A stretch of DNA of 64,000 nucleotides, taken from positions 5,781,177 through 5,845,176 of the forward strand of contig CM028898.1 in assembly GCA_016801885.1 (NCBI GenBank), in the 5' to 3' direction. Under the pieces are notes generated by a model that was given only the letters and a program-made list of their open reading frames with translations, searched no databases and was not told the DNA's origin. Made by a program: the position numbers and the translations under genes. This document shows, piece by piece, positions 46,326 to 59,075 of this stretch (position 1 is its first letter; every line of letters starts with the position of its first letter). This stretch comes from Toxotes chatareus. Its lineage: Eukaryota; Chordata; Actinopteri; Toxotidae.

Positions 46326-49300
46326 TTTAGTCCATCAAGCTACTGGTCATACAAAAATTGGGTCACCCAGCTGGCCACTCTGTAGACAGACAGTTCACCT
46401 CGTAGTGTCTTACCACCTACCACGACACTGCCAAATGAGATCCCCATTTAGGATGACCACTCAGTGTGAACTCATTGCTCCAAACCATCCAGGTCCTGAT
46501 TGCCCTGTAGGTGCACCGCCTGCCACAGTTTATAGCTTTTTCTTTACTATTTTTTTTCTCCTTCCTGGCTGAATGGAAGTCAAATGAAGAGTGGAGGTGC
46601 AATTGCCCTAATTACAGGAATCAGACCCAGGTTAGAGGGTTCAGCGATTCACTGGCACAGTGATCAGCAACAGAGGCAAGAGCAGGAACCAGGCCAGTCA
46701 AGCATGCAGCCTGAAGTTATGTGGTGTTAAAGCTTGTGCTGAATATGCTTTGGCCTTGTGACCTAGAGTTAATAAGTAATATTATACTGTGTTTGCAAAT
46801 GCGAAATTCTGACTGCGATTACACCCAGCCTTGCAACAAAAATCCCCAAGTGAATAGACAAAAGTGAAACCTGTCTCATTTGTTCTTGTATTAAATCAAA
46901 TTAAATTAAATTCCTGCATCTGGCATGAAGACTTCACATTCCCAAGTAAGAGATCTTTTTCCTCTTTTGTCCATTACATTCTCTTTGCTGTCATAGACCA
47001 GCTAGCTTGTCAACCACATGCTAACTATCTGATCATCCAAACGATTTAATAGAAATACACATTTTTCTGCATTTTCTGCCTTTGCTCACAAATTTGCAAA
47101 GCCCATTCTGCCAGACTGTGGGCCCCCCTATCACTGCTGCACCCCCTGACTGTGATCCTGCAACCCACATTGTGGCAAAGCCTCCTCCCATGCGTCTAAA
47201 AACCATAAGGGCACGGAGAAACGCAAACAGCAAGAGTAGCTTATGAGTAAGCGAGATTTTAATGAAATGTCTCAAAGCAAAATAGAGGATAAGCTGGAAA
47301 GCAAATACCTTGAAAAGTCACCCACATACACGCTCGCAGTGTACGCATTGACAAGTACGAGCAGTGACAAAACCTTATACTCTCACCGGAACGCAGAAGC
47401 TTCACTGAGAGGCAGGAAGAGGCAGGTGACAGAGATGGCTTGGCAGTTAGAGAATGACATGAATGGGATATGAAAATGGGGATTGTGATCCAACTTCTCT
47501 CTTGGCGTGGCTCAGAGAGAAGCCCATTAATACAAAAACGTGACCCCATTTGACAAGTTGTGCTGAAATCAAGCTCTCTTATTCAGCAGAGCAGTGAGCC
47601 GCTGGGTAAAAAAACGAGCAGTGCAATATCTACAAGGAATATTCAATAAGAGACAGAACAGGAGCCGTACTGAGACCAGTGGCCAGGGGGGGGGGATTTA
47701 TGATTTTTCTCTGTATTTTCTTTTTTTATCACTGAAACCCAGAGAAATGTGGGGTACAGTTTTGGTGCTGCAACAGAGACTCTGTCCACAGTGGCACACA
47801 AAGACTGAAAAGGGACTCAATGTCAACACTTGATGGGGAGGAAGCTCTGAATTATTGATACTGCAAAACGGTGGCGGTGAACGGCACATGAGCGCAAACA
47901 GCTCCATTTAGAAAGCTGTGAACCAGAGACTGTTGGCTCACACACACACACAAACACACACACAATCAAAAACTCCTGTCCAGTGATTTCATATTGTCAC
48001 AGTATTACTACCCAGACATGCAGACTCTCAGACTATTGATCATTGATGCAGCAGCTCAGTAGATTCTGGAATCAATCACTGATTCCTTTAGACAGATTAG
48101 ACAGATGTCTAGAATATGAATCTGGTTGAGTCAGTATTTTTTTTTAAGCTCTGTATCCCATTTAAAGTTGAAGGTGTGAAGCATGGATTGTTGTTGATGT
48201 CAGGCTGAATCAGGACAATGCAGTTGTCTGTAAATATTCATTTCTTGATTGGGAAGTAGTGAGGATTTTTCCCTTCATCACTCCAGATAAAATGCAGTAC
48301 ACTCTTTTCATTAATGAAAAGAAAGAGCAGCATCATCATGATCAGAAAGTGGGATATGTACAGTGCATCGGAGACGACACTAAAGGGCTCAAAACACAAG
48401 CTACATTTTTACCAGATTTTCCTCCATTGTTTTCTTTTCTATCCTTTGCTGTTGCTGCTGGACTTGATAGCGTTGTAAACGTTACAGCCTATGAAGAACA
48501 GCATCCTTACAATCACAAAATCTGTATATCACGATATCATCAAAGAGTTTCTTGTAGCTACGTTTACGACTTTATGCGCAATGTTTTCACCAGTATGGAG
48601 CTGTCTACTTATGCACACGGACACAGAGGAGACGCAGTGTTTGTTGTCCAGTAATGCTCAACATCTGTTTTTTTAAAAAAGGGTTTGCTCCTACGGTGTG
48701 CTTTATATGTACAATTTTGATCATAAACCTATATTAAATATACCTGCTGTTAGCATTACGGAAAGGATATAAATCACAGCGGATGTGAAAAACACTCTGG
48801 TTATTGACCTCTGCTACGGTTCAGAGCCAAGAGATTTTCCATTACCTTTGAAGAATCAATAAGCTATTTGCGATATGACTACTATCCATTAGCAAGCATA
48901 TCCTTTTATAGAATAACTCATTGATTAACTCATTTTGGTGTTAATCATGCATTACATACAAAGTTATATGAGATCCAATTTTCTATTTTTGATGTCCAGA
49001 CCAGTTTGTGGTATTTATGCATATGTGTATATGGATACATATGGCCCCAACACTGCATTTATGCGTGACTAGTACAGCATATTTTCTATGGTAGAGCCCA
49101 TCTCCCACTATTGTTTGCACAGTAGCTTATAATATGCACCGTGATGCCCCATCGTCCTTTTACTGTTTACTGACTTTATAATTTGTGAATTACGTTATGA
49201 AAAAGCTGTATTTTGGTACTATTCAAATATTGTTAGAAAAAGAGGTATAGCAGACGTTTTGTCCAAGAAATATATTACCATAGTGTTGCTATGAATTAGT

Positions 49301-49414
49301 CCGTTTTCCTTATTTTGGGGAGGGATGACAGGGATATTTTTGTTCTTCTTTTGTTGTTGATTTGCAATCTGACAGTATATCACCATTGTTCTATATACGA
49401 CTTTCTTACGTGGC

Positions 49415-49420
49415 AATAAA
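49415..49420 (+). terminator. shisa9: Best candidate distal polyadenylation signal
   Basis: AATAAA in the context GGCAATAAAAGATGACTTCTG, with a likely cleavage region at GTAAAAAC about 15 bases on and a T/GT-rich downstream element (49445-49490: CTGTCTTTGCC, CCTTTGGTGCC, TTTTT). This is the most canonical arrangement in the 3' part of the window. Linking it to shisa9 is inference from strand and the lack of another gene between. Confidence 0.5.
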
Positions 49421-51199
49421 AGATGACTTCTGTAAAAACGCCTCTGTCTTTGCCTTCCTTTGGTGCCTCTTTTTATTCTCTTTTGTTTCTTTATCCTGTC
49501 GTCTTCAGGAAGAGATACTGTACAGTCCTGCAGCCTCACCCCCCACCCACCCCATCATATCTCCCCTCCAACTTTCCTCCTCTGTTTCCCTTCCCAGAAA
49601 AACATCTGAGGTTAAACAGATGTTACTCTGGCTTGGACCAACTTCAGAAACACACTTACATGTAGCAGCACAGCAAAAGTTAAAGCAATGTTCATGCTCG
49701 ACTGTTTGACACCTAAATGTCTCACAGATATTGATTAAAAACAAATTCCTGTTCATTGATTTCCGCTAAATTTGCAACATTTCTTTACCTCATGGATGTA
49801 ACCCTCACTGTTTACTGTTACCTCTCCTACAGCTCACTGGTGAAATATGGGGTACCTTTAACTGTGAAATAGTAAACTGGAAACTCAATGTGTGTGCCAC
49901 AGATGTTGGTATTGACAATAGCTGTTCATCAGAAATGTGTCTACAAAGACAGACACTGTCAGTTTCTGCATTTTCTAGCTGCTGATCAGTTTCAAATATT
50001 ACAAGAAGCAGTGGAACAGGAAGGAGCAGCCACACTGACCTTGTTGTGTGGAAAGCTACTTATGCCATGCATAGCATGAAATCAGATTACAGTTGCTCAT
50101 GGCATAATGGAAATAGACCATTAATTGACTTCCTTCGTTATTAAAACAAGTTTGTCACACCAGCTGCTCTTTTATTGGATTTTATTGTTGCATTGTTGGA
50201 CGCCCCCAGAATTCTGGGACCTGTAGTATTAAACTACACTTGTTACTTGGTACTTGTTACCAGTAGTAACCACAGACAACACATCAACCAGGACTGAAAT
50301 CTTAAGGTTATATAAGCCATGATTATGTAGTAAGTCTAAATTTCTCAAAACAGTTTAAGCAACAACCATTACTTCCTCAGCCTTATCTTAGTGTTAAATT
50401 TACACTACCTTTATACGTATTTGCATGGAGGATTATTTTTGGCAGTTTGCCTTTCATTAATAATGACTTAAGACATAAAAAGGTCCCTGTGCAGTTGAAA
50501 TGTGCCTCAGTCTACAGAGTCCCACATTCAAATTGACATCTATTCACCATAAAAACATCTCCTCTCCTCTCATACCTATTTCCCTGCTGCTTCTCTCCAT
50601 GCATGCAGAGCTCAAGCCAGGGAGTTAATGTGTCCTTGGGCTTCAAACAGAAGATTGCTGCCAGACAAAATCCAACTTCCTGTTTTGGTTGTGAAATATT
50701 TATTTATATTTATATATATTTGTGTATTTTTACCTTAAAATGAACCGTGAATGCAAGGTAAAAAAAAAAAAAAACAACCCAAAAAACAAAAAAGATCTTT
50801 TAACTGCACACAAATGTTGCTTTCACACCCATCAGAACAGAACTACACACCACAACAGACACGTGCATTTGCACAATGTGAGTTTACACATTAATTACTC
50901 AGGTTGCCAGTGCTATTGGCAGTGAGGAAACAGTCCAGGGAATTTGACTCAAAACAAAGCAAACCTGCTTTTCTTCCCGCTCCCCTGCCAATCCCTCTCT
51001 ACCTTCCTGAATCCTGCTCAGCAGAGCGGAGCTGCACAACAAAAACTCCCTATGTGTTTAAAGCCATCTGGCACTGATCTCTGCTTCAACCGTCAGGGGC
51101 ATCTTCAGCATCACCCTAATCCTTTGGTATTTGGTTCTTTGTTTTGTTGTCACTGGTCATTGTCATTAATATGGTCAATAACACCGTCACTATCAATAC

Positions 51200-51215
51200 A
51201 TCATCATCATCATCA
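51200..51215. repeat. (ATC)5 microsatellite
   Basis: Five ATC units followed by imperfect ATC/ATT sequence to about 51240. Confidence 0.8.
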
Positions 51216-52639
51216 ACATATTATCATCACCACTGTTTATCATCGTCCTTCAGTCATCTTCACTGTCAAGCTCCCAGTCTTTTAGTTTTAATAATGATAA
51301 AAATACTACAACATTTAGTTGTGTAACCAGTGTTATGCAAAACCAATGTCACAAATGTATAATCAAGCTAAAACTGGAATAATATGTTCTCTTTTGCTGC
51401 AGATACATTTTGCACGAGCTGGACTAGTTGGACCCTGTTGAACCAGCATCAGATTTATAAAAGTAATAAAACACAATAAAACTGGGCTTTAAACCAGAAG
51501 AAACTGTTCTAAGTTGTGTAACTACTCCTTTAAAGATTTGGTTTCACTATCTGATGACTTTAGGGCCACATTAGTGAAGGTCAGTTCATACCAGGATCCA
51601 ATCAGTGAGCTCACCGTTCACATATGTGTGTTTGAGTTGGTATCAGTCCAGGTGACTGACACGATCCTACCACAAGAAGACTGTTCATCTGGCTGTTTGA
51701 GTGGTCGTGTAGATTCTGGGCTGCGGGCGGCTCAAGTTGCGAGACTCACCATCTGTTGAGATTGTTGAAGCTTCCCCACTGGATCTTCAAACTGGATCTC
51801 ACTCAAAGAAAACACCTAACCTGCATTCACAGACAGACAGAAGTTTTCTCTTATGTTTGGCCTTGTGTTGTACAAAATCACATCAAAGATTAACTTGAGT
51901 TTCAGTACTGTCTCATAAATGTGACACATTGAAAATTATTCACTAGTTTCTAGTTTCAAATCAACATTAGAATGAACTGTTTCTTACAAAAATATGTGAT
52001 AAATATGAAAACAAGATTCATCTGTACTCAGCTTTCTCAATATTGGACTGGGCAATAAATCGTGAACCCCATATTTTGAACATCTTAAGTTACAAAACTT
52101 CTCTGTGAAAGTAAAAATAAGGTTCTCTGTCAAAACACAGTATCTTTTCAGCTGCGTTAACAAGGTGATTTCATTAAAAGGTATCCTTTTACCAATAGTA
52201 AAACAAAATTAATTATTTTACTATTTCTTTTCAAAAGTACAGCTAGACGGTCCTCTGAAGACTTATTAGTAAGCTAAGGAGAAAGTGAATAATAACTCTG
52301 CATCAAAGGCAATTCATGTTTTTTTTGCCTTTAATATGATTAAATGAATAAAGATATTAAGTAATTATTCATTGGGTTTATTTATTTCTATTTTAACACT
52401 GTCTGTTCAGCAGGGCTACACAAGTTTTTGACTACACAAGTGACCAAATTTCTATCCAAATTTATCACAAATTTCAAACAAGTTTCCAGAAAATTAGCAA
52501 AAGAACAAACAAATTAACATGCATTTCTGTCCACAACTATCATGTCAGATAAACAGTTGGTGGCACTAATTTAAGGATGAGAAGCAGAAGAAGAGAGTGC
52601 AACAAGATAGGTATATAAGGTATAATTAAAAGAACACCA

Positions 52640-53057
52640 ATCACATTACAAGTCAGAGAAAAAAAGATGAAAAAGTTCAAACAGTTCACCTTTATTTAAA
52701 AGTAGTGCAGACAAAAGCAGGTAAGGGCTTAGGTGAGGGGTGAAGTCAGTAGGCAGGCCGTGGTCTGTAACACGTGGAAATATACCAGGGAAAAAAGGCA
52801 AAGTCCACAAACACACAGGAGGCCAAACAAAAAAACAAGCAGGTCCCACAAAAAAAGAGAAAAAAAACAGCTACAGGAGTGACATGATAGCCAGTCTGAC
52901 AGAGGGCAAGTGGAAGCTGACCTGTATATATTCTCAGGGACTAACGAGGGAATGGGGAACAGGTGAGCAGATGGGCGTGAGGGAATCAGGTGACTGGAAA
53001 GGCAGGAAGGGCTGGGGTTACTGCAGAGAAAGACTGAATAACTGAATGAACTGTGAC
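52640..53057 (-). repeat. Dispersed repeat, possibly LTR-derived
   Basis: Phrases such as GAATGGGGAACAGGTGAGCAG, GATGGGCGTGAGGGAATCAGG and GGCAGGAAGGGCTGGGGTTA are familiar from a common fish interspersed repeat. On the minus strand it starts TGTCACAG (53057) and has AATAAA near its other end (complement at 52691-52696), which would fit a solo LTR with its own poly(A) signal. I could not confirm a CA end or a target duplication, so the class is tentative. Confidence 0.45.
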
Positions 53058-53464
53058 AAATCAAACCTCTAACGAATGAAAACATGATGGAAATATGGCA
53101 TTTATATTTCTTTCCTGTATTCATTTGAGAAAGGTCACTGTCTCCTTTTTCATTCACATATGTGATATTTTCTTCTTCTTCTCTTTTTCATCTCTCTAGG
53201 GGAGCAGAAGCCAAGGTCTTTTAAGTTACATGCTTCATGCACGTAATGATTTATAAGTCTGTTTCAATTGCATTTTGTTTTTATCAGTACACCAAGATTT
53301 CCACTTCAGCCAAGCATAAAACAATATTATTTACCATTTTAAAACCCCCCACAAATGTTTGTGTATATAAAATAATCTAATCTATCATGTCTGCTACACA
53401 TTGACCAGACAAGACAGCTCAGACAGCTAATTGAGCTTCACAGGAAGATATATTAGAGTACTGT

Positions 53465-53735
53465 CCACTCAACAAATGTCATGCAACGCCCTGTATGACT
53501 GACCGAGGGGAAGCATATACAAGGAAGACAACATTGGCCCTGGAACTGAACCCCGGGGCACTCCACAAGTTATCGAGGCTGAGGAAGAAACACTGTCGCC
53601 GGCTGAAACAAGAAAACCTCTGATCTGGCAAATATGATGAAAACCACTGTAAGGTTGTCTCAGATATATCAACCCACTGTTGAAGCCTGTTCATCAGAAT
53701 GCCATGATCCACTGTATCAAAAGGCTGTGCTGGTA
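53465..53735 (-). pseudogene. Decayed LINE (L2-like) reverse transcriptase fragment
   Basis: On the minus strand one frame reads FDTVDHGILMNRLQQWVDIS then LQWFSSYLPDQRF; after a frameshift near 53610 another frame continues SAGDSVSSSASITCGVPRGS then PGPMLSSLYMLPLGQ. These are the motif A region and the GVPQGS-LGP-LF motif B of a non-LTR retrotransposon reverse transcriptase, in a style typical of fish L2 elements. The YADD catalytic box, the endonuclease and both element ends are absent, and the frame is broken. It is a dead fragment of about 270 bp. Confidence 0.8.
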
Positions 53736-54401
53736 AAATGAGAACAGAGAAGTATTTGCATTAAAAGAAAAGGTTTCTTTTAATGTTTCTGTACTGCAGT
53801 GCCTCAGAAAACAAGACTGAAATTTTCAAAAACATTATTATCTGACAGCCTCCAGAAGCTGTAATCAAACTGTCTTTTGCCAATAACAATGATCATTTTG
53901 TTGTCTATATCATCACAAATAATGTGATGATCTTTTAATGTCTTTCTCAATGTTCTTTTTTTTGTGTCTAATAAGTCTGCTGAAGCATTAGATTTCACTG
54001 CACAGCACACCAATTATATGGTGAAAACAGCACTCGGCTTTTCAGAAATTGCATATGTTATTCTTGTGGCCCACGGCGGCAGAAATCAGGATCTGTGAAA
54101 ATGAACCATTCCCTTCCAAAGCTTCAGACCAGGAGGAGTCAGACTCTAATCTGTGAAGAGAAAGCGATGTACAGCCTGGAGGGATACCACTGACAGTGAT
54201 GACGGGACTCACTTTGTCGTCTTTTACACTGTTTGTTTGAACTTGGAGATCCGAGGGAGCTTCGCTTCATAACACAGTAATGTTGTCTGTCTGAAATTAG
54301 AAACGTGCCCTGACAGTCAGAATATATCACGCTTGGTTCAGTTTTTTTTCTTTACATTTTCTGTTAAGCTTATTTTTCCATTTTGCCTGTTCATCTTTTA
54401 T

Positions 54402-54790
54402 CCTGTGCTGCAGATTAGTAGGCCTCCAAGAATGGAAGAAAAAGAGAAAATATTGTGACAAAAAAGAGGGTTTATAGAATCCAGAGCTGGATACTTGAGG
54501 TTCTGCAACTTAAAGAGGTAAACTTGAATTTGTGGAGAAAATTACTATCAGAAATAGACACACAATGACAAAGACAGAAAAAAAAAAAAAAACTGAAAGA
54601 GGCTTACACAAAGAAGCATTTTGGACAAAGTAAAATTTTTATGGAGCAATCCTGCATTGCAGATGCGGAGGCCTCTAAAGTAAATTGTGACTAAAGAAAG
54701 GAAAAAGAAATATTATGAAAAGGAAAATAGTATAACCAACAAAAGGGGTTTAAAGAATCCAGAACAAGACAGTTGAGGTTCTTCAGAAAA
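54402..54790. repeat. Imperfect local duplication (two diverged copies)
   Basis: Copy 1 (54402-54510) and copy 2 (54651-54790) share, in order, a CCTG...TGCAGAT...GGCCTC block, an A-rich GAAAAAGA-AATATT block, and GGGTTTA-AGAATCCAGA followed by TTGAGGTTCT. The offset grows from about 249 to 278 because of indels. This is either an old tandem duplication or two copies of an unrecognised repeat. Confidence 0.6.
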
Positions 54791-56116
54791 ATGGGGAAAA
54801 AAATAAGAAAAAGGACAAAAATTGTTTAATGTATGCTAATATATGTAAATTAACACACATAAACATCATGTGTGGAGCTACTGCAGCTCACATCTTTAAC
54901 CTCTCACTGTTAGTGACTTATATTGTTGCTGATGTAAAGAGATCTTTGTCATACATGTCAACGTCAATGTAAAGCTGAACTTGAGCAGCGTAACTAAAGT
55001 CAGAGCCAGGCCTGTCACGGTACGCACGCACATCAAAGTGCGTCTTTCTTCTCCCATGACCCTGCTGCAGCAAATTATCTTATGCAGAAGGCAGTGCATT
55101 ATGGGACTACCCTCTACACAAAGTTCAATGAGTCATCTTGTCAAAAGGATTGACCGGCCAATCTCCCTGGAGACTTGCTCTCGCCTTCACTCTCCTTCTG
55201 TCAAGATAATACAGTATTCAAAGACACACAGAGAGACGGAGTGGGCTCTGGGCTCGCAGGGATAAAATGCACCATGCTAAGCTGGGCTCCTCTTCATGAT
55301 CTTCAGACTGCTATATAATGTGGAGTAGCTGAATAAATAAGTTCTCCTTTCTATACCCGTCTTTGTCAGACTCTGCACTTGTTCAGTCAAACGTCTTGCT
55401 GGTGTAAATGAGAGGCAGAGTGAATTGTGTCTGTGAGTGTTTTTCTTCTGGAGCACATCTATCCTTGTAAGGACCATCTTGAATATTAGACAAAGACATT
55501 TTTTTCTTGCTTTTTTTTTCACATTGATGGTGGTAGGTGGTAGATAACATAAGATGTAGAAAGTCACTTAGACAACAGGCAGAGAGAGCATAACATGCAT
55601 AAGAAAACAGTGATTTTTAAATCACATGCTGAAAACATTGCATGTACAGTATGCAACCAACATGTTTCCCCAGTGTTTCATTTAGATCCTCCTGTGAATA
55701 TGAATGTCCTTGTCATTAAATTGTTTTCCTAAGCTGCGGTAGAAGGACTTGCTTCATCAAAACATCATCACAATCACATAATACAACATAATCACACACT
55801 GATTTTTAAAAATAAACTGTTACAGACACAGCTGTCAGCTTCACATCTACCTCCTCTATTAACAAATTAGACCATGAGCTAGAACATTCTGCTTGTTTCC
55901 AATAGATGAAGTTCTCCACCTGTGAGTACACAGAGGAATGGAGCTATCCAGAACAAAACGGACAGCGACAACAAGCACACTTTAATCATTCCTGCTGATG
56001 AAATCGATTATACAAAGGAGAGAGGAGCGAGCTGCTGCCGGGGGTCAAGCAGCCTCCCAAGGGGTGAGAGCGAGCATGGACACAGAGACGTTATAAAGAG
56101 GACAGAGCTAACAGGA

Positions 56117-56117
56117 G

Positions 56118-56144
<27 letters not shown>
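56117..56144. repeat. (GT)14 microsatellite
   Basis: Perfect GT run followed by a short GA run. It faces an oppositely oriented CA run 124 bases downstream. Confidence 0.9.
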
Positions 56145-56157
<13 letters not shown>

Positions 56158-56267
56158 GGTTAGTGATGCACCTGGACACCAGATGGTTCATCAGCAGGTC
56201 TCTCTTTGTCCTCATTGACAGGAAATGGATCGCTGAGGGCCAGACTGTTACCTAATTGCTACAGGAC

Positions 56268-56296
<29 letters not shown>
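56268..56296. repeat. (CA)14 microsatellite
   Basis: Perfect CA run; complementary in orientation to the GT run at 56117-56144. Further CA-rich patches follow at about 56445-56465 and 56630-56653. Confidence 0.9.
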
Positions 56297-56298
<2 letters not shown>

Positions 56299-58922
56299 AC
56301 AGATTTACAGTCACACAAATCCATGCACATGTCTGCACACACCTTTGCATAAACGCACACAGGGACTTCTGCACCTGAGTCGCACCACTCGTACACATGG
56401 CAAAAATACATGCATGCTTGCTGTACACACCTGGGTGCGCAAACACACACATACACACACACACTCACCACAGGCAGTGCACTGGCTGTCAAATAGGCCA
56501 CTCTCTTGCTTTCCTCTTTCCTTTTCCCAGAGTGCATTTCAGCGCTGGAGCTGTCAGGTGGCTCTTTATTTCTGACTGTCCCAGCGTGCCCTGCCGGGCC
56601 TCCCCACACACACAGTGACAGCACCGTTTACACACACACACACACACACACACTGTAAGTAGCTATTCACATATAGTAAGGGTGTGCCTGAGGTCTTTAT
56701 GCACAAACACTCACTACTAACTTTTTTCTGAAATATATTTTTTTCATACACACAAGCAAATTCTCACATGCAAACACAGATACCCAGATACCAAAATGTG
56801 CTTTTCCTGAATACTTTCACTTTTTCAGTTTACTTCTCACTCAAAGACACACTCACATCTCCATGCTCGCACATTAACATCTCTCCTTGCTTTCAGCCTT
56901 GTATTTCTTTCATCCTTTTATTCTAGCTGCCTCTCGCTCTCTCTCACACACACAAGCTTATAAACAAACACACCAACCAAGCAACCTCACCAGTCACCCT
57001 GTCGGGCGCAGTGTCAGTCACACTGGCCATCTCCATCATCTCTGTAATTAGACAATCAGCTACCTGCCGCTGCTGTGCAAAAAGACTAATCACAGCTGAA
57101 AGGTCAGCTGATGGATGGAGAGGAGAGGACCAATGAAATATTTCTATCTTGAATAGATGTTGATTTGACATTGTAGGTTGAGGCACTTTCCATCTACCAT
57201 GAGATCTGTTATATCCAAAGTGAAATTCCCCCAAAAAATAACCTCTAAAACTGCAAGACGAGATGTTAAAAAGTAGAAATACAGTGCAAAAAAGATGAAA
57301 ATTTTTGAGGCAATATCTGTACTTCAGTGCATTTTTTTGGGAAATGTTTTGTGATCAAAAATTGATTTTTTTTTTCAATGCATGGTAACAACGATTTTGC
57401 ACTCCTTTGGTTTCATGTCATGGTTCATGTTTGGTCACACTGCCACTATCACCTGTCAGCTGTTCGCTTTGAAGAAAATAGAGCAAAAGCAGCTCTTTTT
57501 TTTGTACAGACACAGAAAAACAAGTTTGGAATCTATTTTGAATCGACATCTGTAAGACATGTAGGTCGCAACCTCATCAGACAATGCAGGAAGCAGCTGA
57601 TGTCTGTTTTCTTGGTTGCTATATATAAACATGTTTCCAAAGTTAGTTCAAGGTGTTCTATCAATATCAAAAAACGAGCTGGAAAGTAGAGAGCCAAGGG
57701 AAACAGAGATGGGGAAAGTGGGAGGGGAGAGGAAGATTTCACTGTACTATACCATGAATCTGAAGTCTAAGAAGATTCACTTCAAGAGAAGAGAAGAGAA
57801 GAAGAGAGAAAAGACTGCAGTATGTTCAACGAGCTATAATGGCATCAAGCTTTTTCATTACTTAAGAAAGAGCATTACTCAGTACAAAACAGAAAACATA
57901 ATAAAACTGATTCTGTTTAAGGGCTTTAGTTTTGCAAAATTCAGATGAAAGCTTGTATCTCTGTGCCCTTACAAAGAACACAGAAAACAGAACAAAGCAC
58001 AATAGAAAAGAGGAGCAAACTATTGGTATCCTCAGGAGAACAGCTGGAGTGGTGACTTGACTTGTCTCAGCTTTAAACAAAAAAACCTCAAACCAAATCA
58101 GCTGAGCGTTTTCCACCCTGTCACTGTTTCCTTAGCCAGCTGTCCCTGAACTGTGACAGAGGCATTTCTCAACTTACAGTCAGCATTTCACGGTGACGCA
58201 GCTTCATCATATTCTATGTGTGTGTTTATGTGAATGTGTTCTGGATGAAAATACAGCAGACTGAGTCACTGGTGTTTTAGGTGATGTTACTTGTAATAGT
58301 CAGTGGTCTAAGTTGCTTTTAATGTTTTGGCTCAAATATGAAATTCTGAGTCAAACCCCACCATCATGAAAAGAGGAGTGAAAATACTTTTTGCTTTCAA
58401 GGTTTCTCACATGTCTCTTTAAAGGTAGTCCATGGAAGTTATTTTCTTTATTTTTATGGTAAAAAAAATTCAGTTTATACTCACTGTTTCGCACTAAAAC
58501 ACTCCTTCCTTGAACTCCAAAAAAATGAGCTCCAAAACCTGTGTGATTTACATCCATGTTTACAAGCTAGTCCTCTTCTTCTCCCCTGCCTTTGTTGGTA
58601 CATTGCAAAATTTCTTGGTGCATTACCGCCACCAAATGTCAGTCAGCGGGATTGTGTAAAATGGCATTGGTATAGCACTACTAGAGGTCAAAAACTGCTA
58701 CCAATGTAGCGCTGTAAAGCATTACACAATTTTTACAGGAGATCATACCTGCTGAACTCAAGGTACTTTGGGCAAGAACAACTGTTTGGGGTGCAGAGTG
58801 GGAATGAAAGAGGCGCCATGTTCCCTATTACAAGTCATTGTACCATCAAAATGATTTTGAAGCTGTAGTTTTTAGGTAAAATTGTTGCATAGTGTTGCAT
58901 TAAATGTCAAGAACAAGCCTAG

Positions 58923-59075
58923 ATAAACCCTGATGATACCATCAGGATTATTCTTTCTAACTTAGGAAAATTTACTCTCGAGCCAGAGAAGACATTATAC
59001 AACTGTTTTCACAGGTTGAGCAGTACTCCTTGTGACAAGCAAATTGAACTTTATGTGTGAAATAGGTGAAGCAAT
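58923..59075 (+). repeat. Dispersed repeat family R1, copy B
   Basis: Second copy of the repeat at 19137-19270: begins ACCCTGATGATACCATCAGG, then AGAAGACATTATACAACT, CACAGG and CTCCTTGTGACAA, then AAATTGAAC. It is in the same orientation as copy A. The flanking sequence 58640-58920 may belong to a longer element, but I cannot define its ends. Confidence 0.6.

Larger units (their letters stand above)
41125..49434 (+). other. shisa9: Probable shisa9 3' UTR (about 8.3 kb)
   Basis: No further shisa9 coding exon follows the EVTV stop, and no other gene is recognised before a good polyadenylation signal at 49415. I therefore infer one long terminal exon, as is common in neuronal receptor-associated genes. 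It contains a CA microsatellite block (42056-42330), an inverted-repeat element (42677-43041), decayed transposon sequence, two Pumilio-type TGTAAATA words (44002-44009, 48229-48236) and an AU-rich TTATTTAAT at 42430-42438. 48100-49430 has the unique, AT-rich look of a distal UTR. A shorter UTR using 43045/43057 is possible, and part of this span could be intergenic. Confidence 0.45.
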
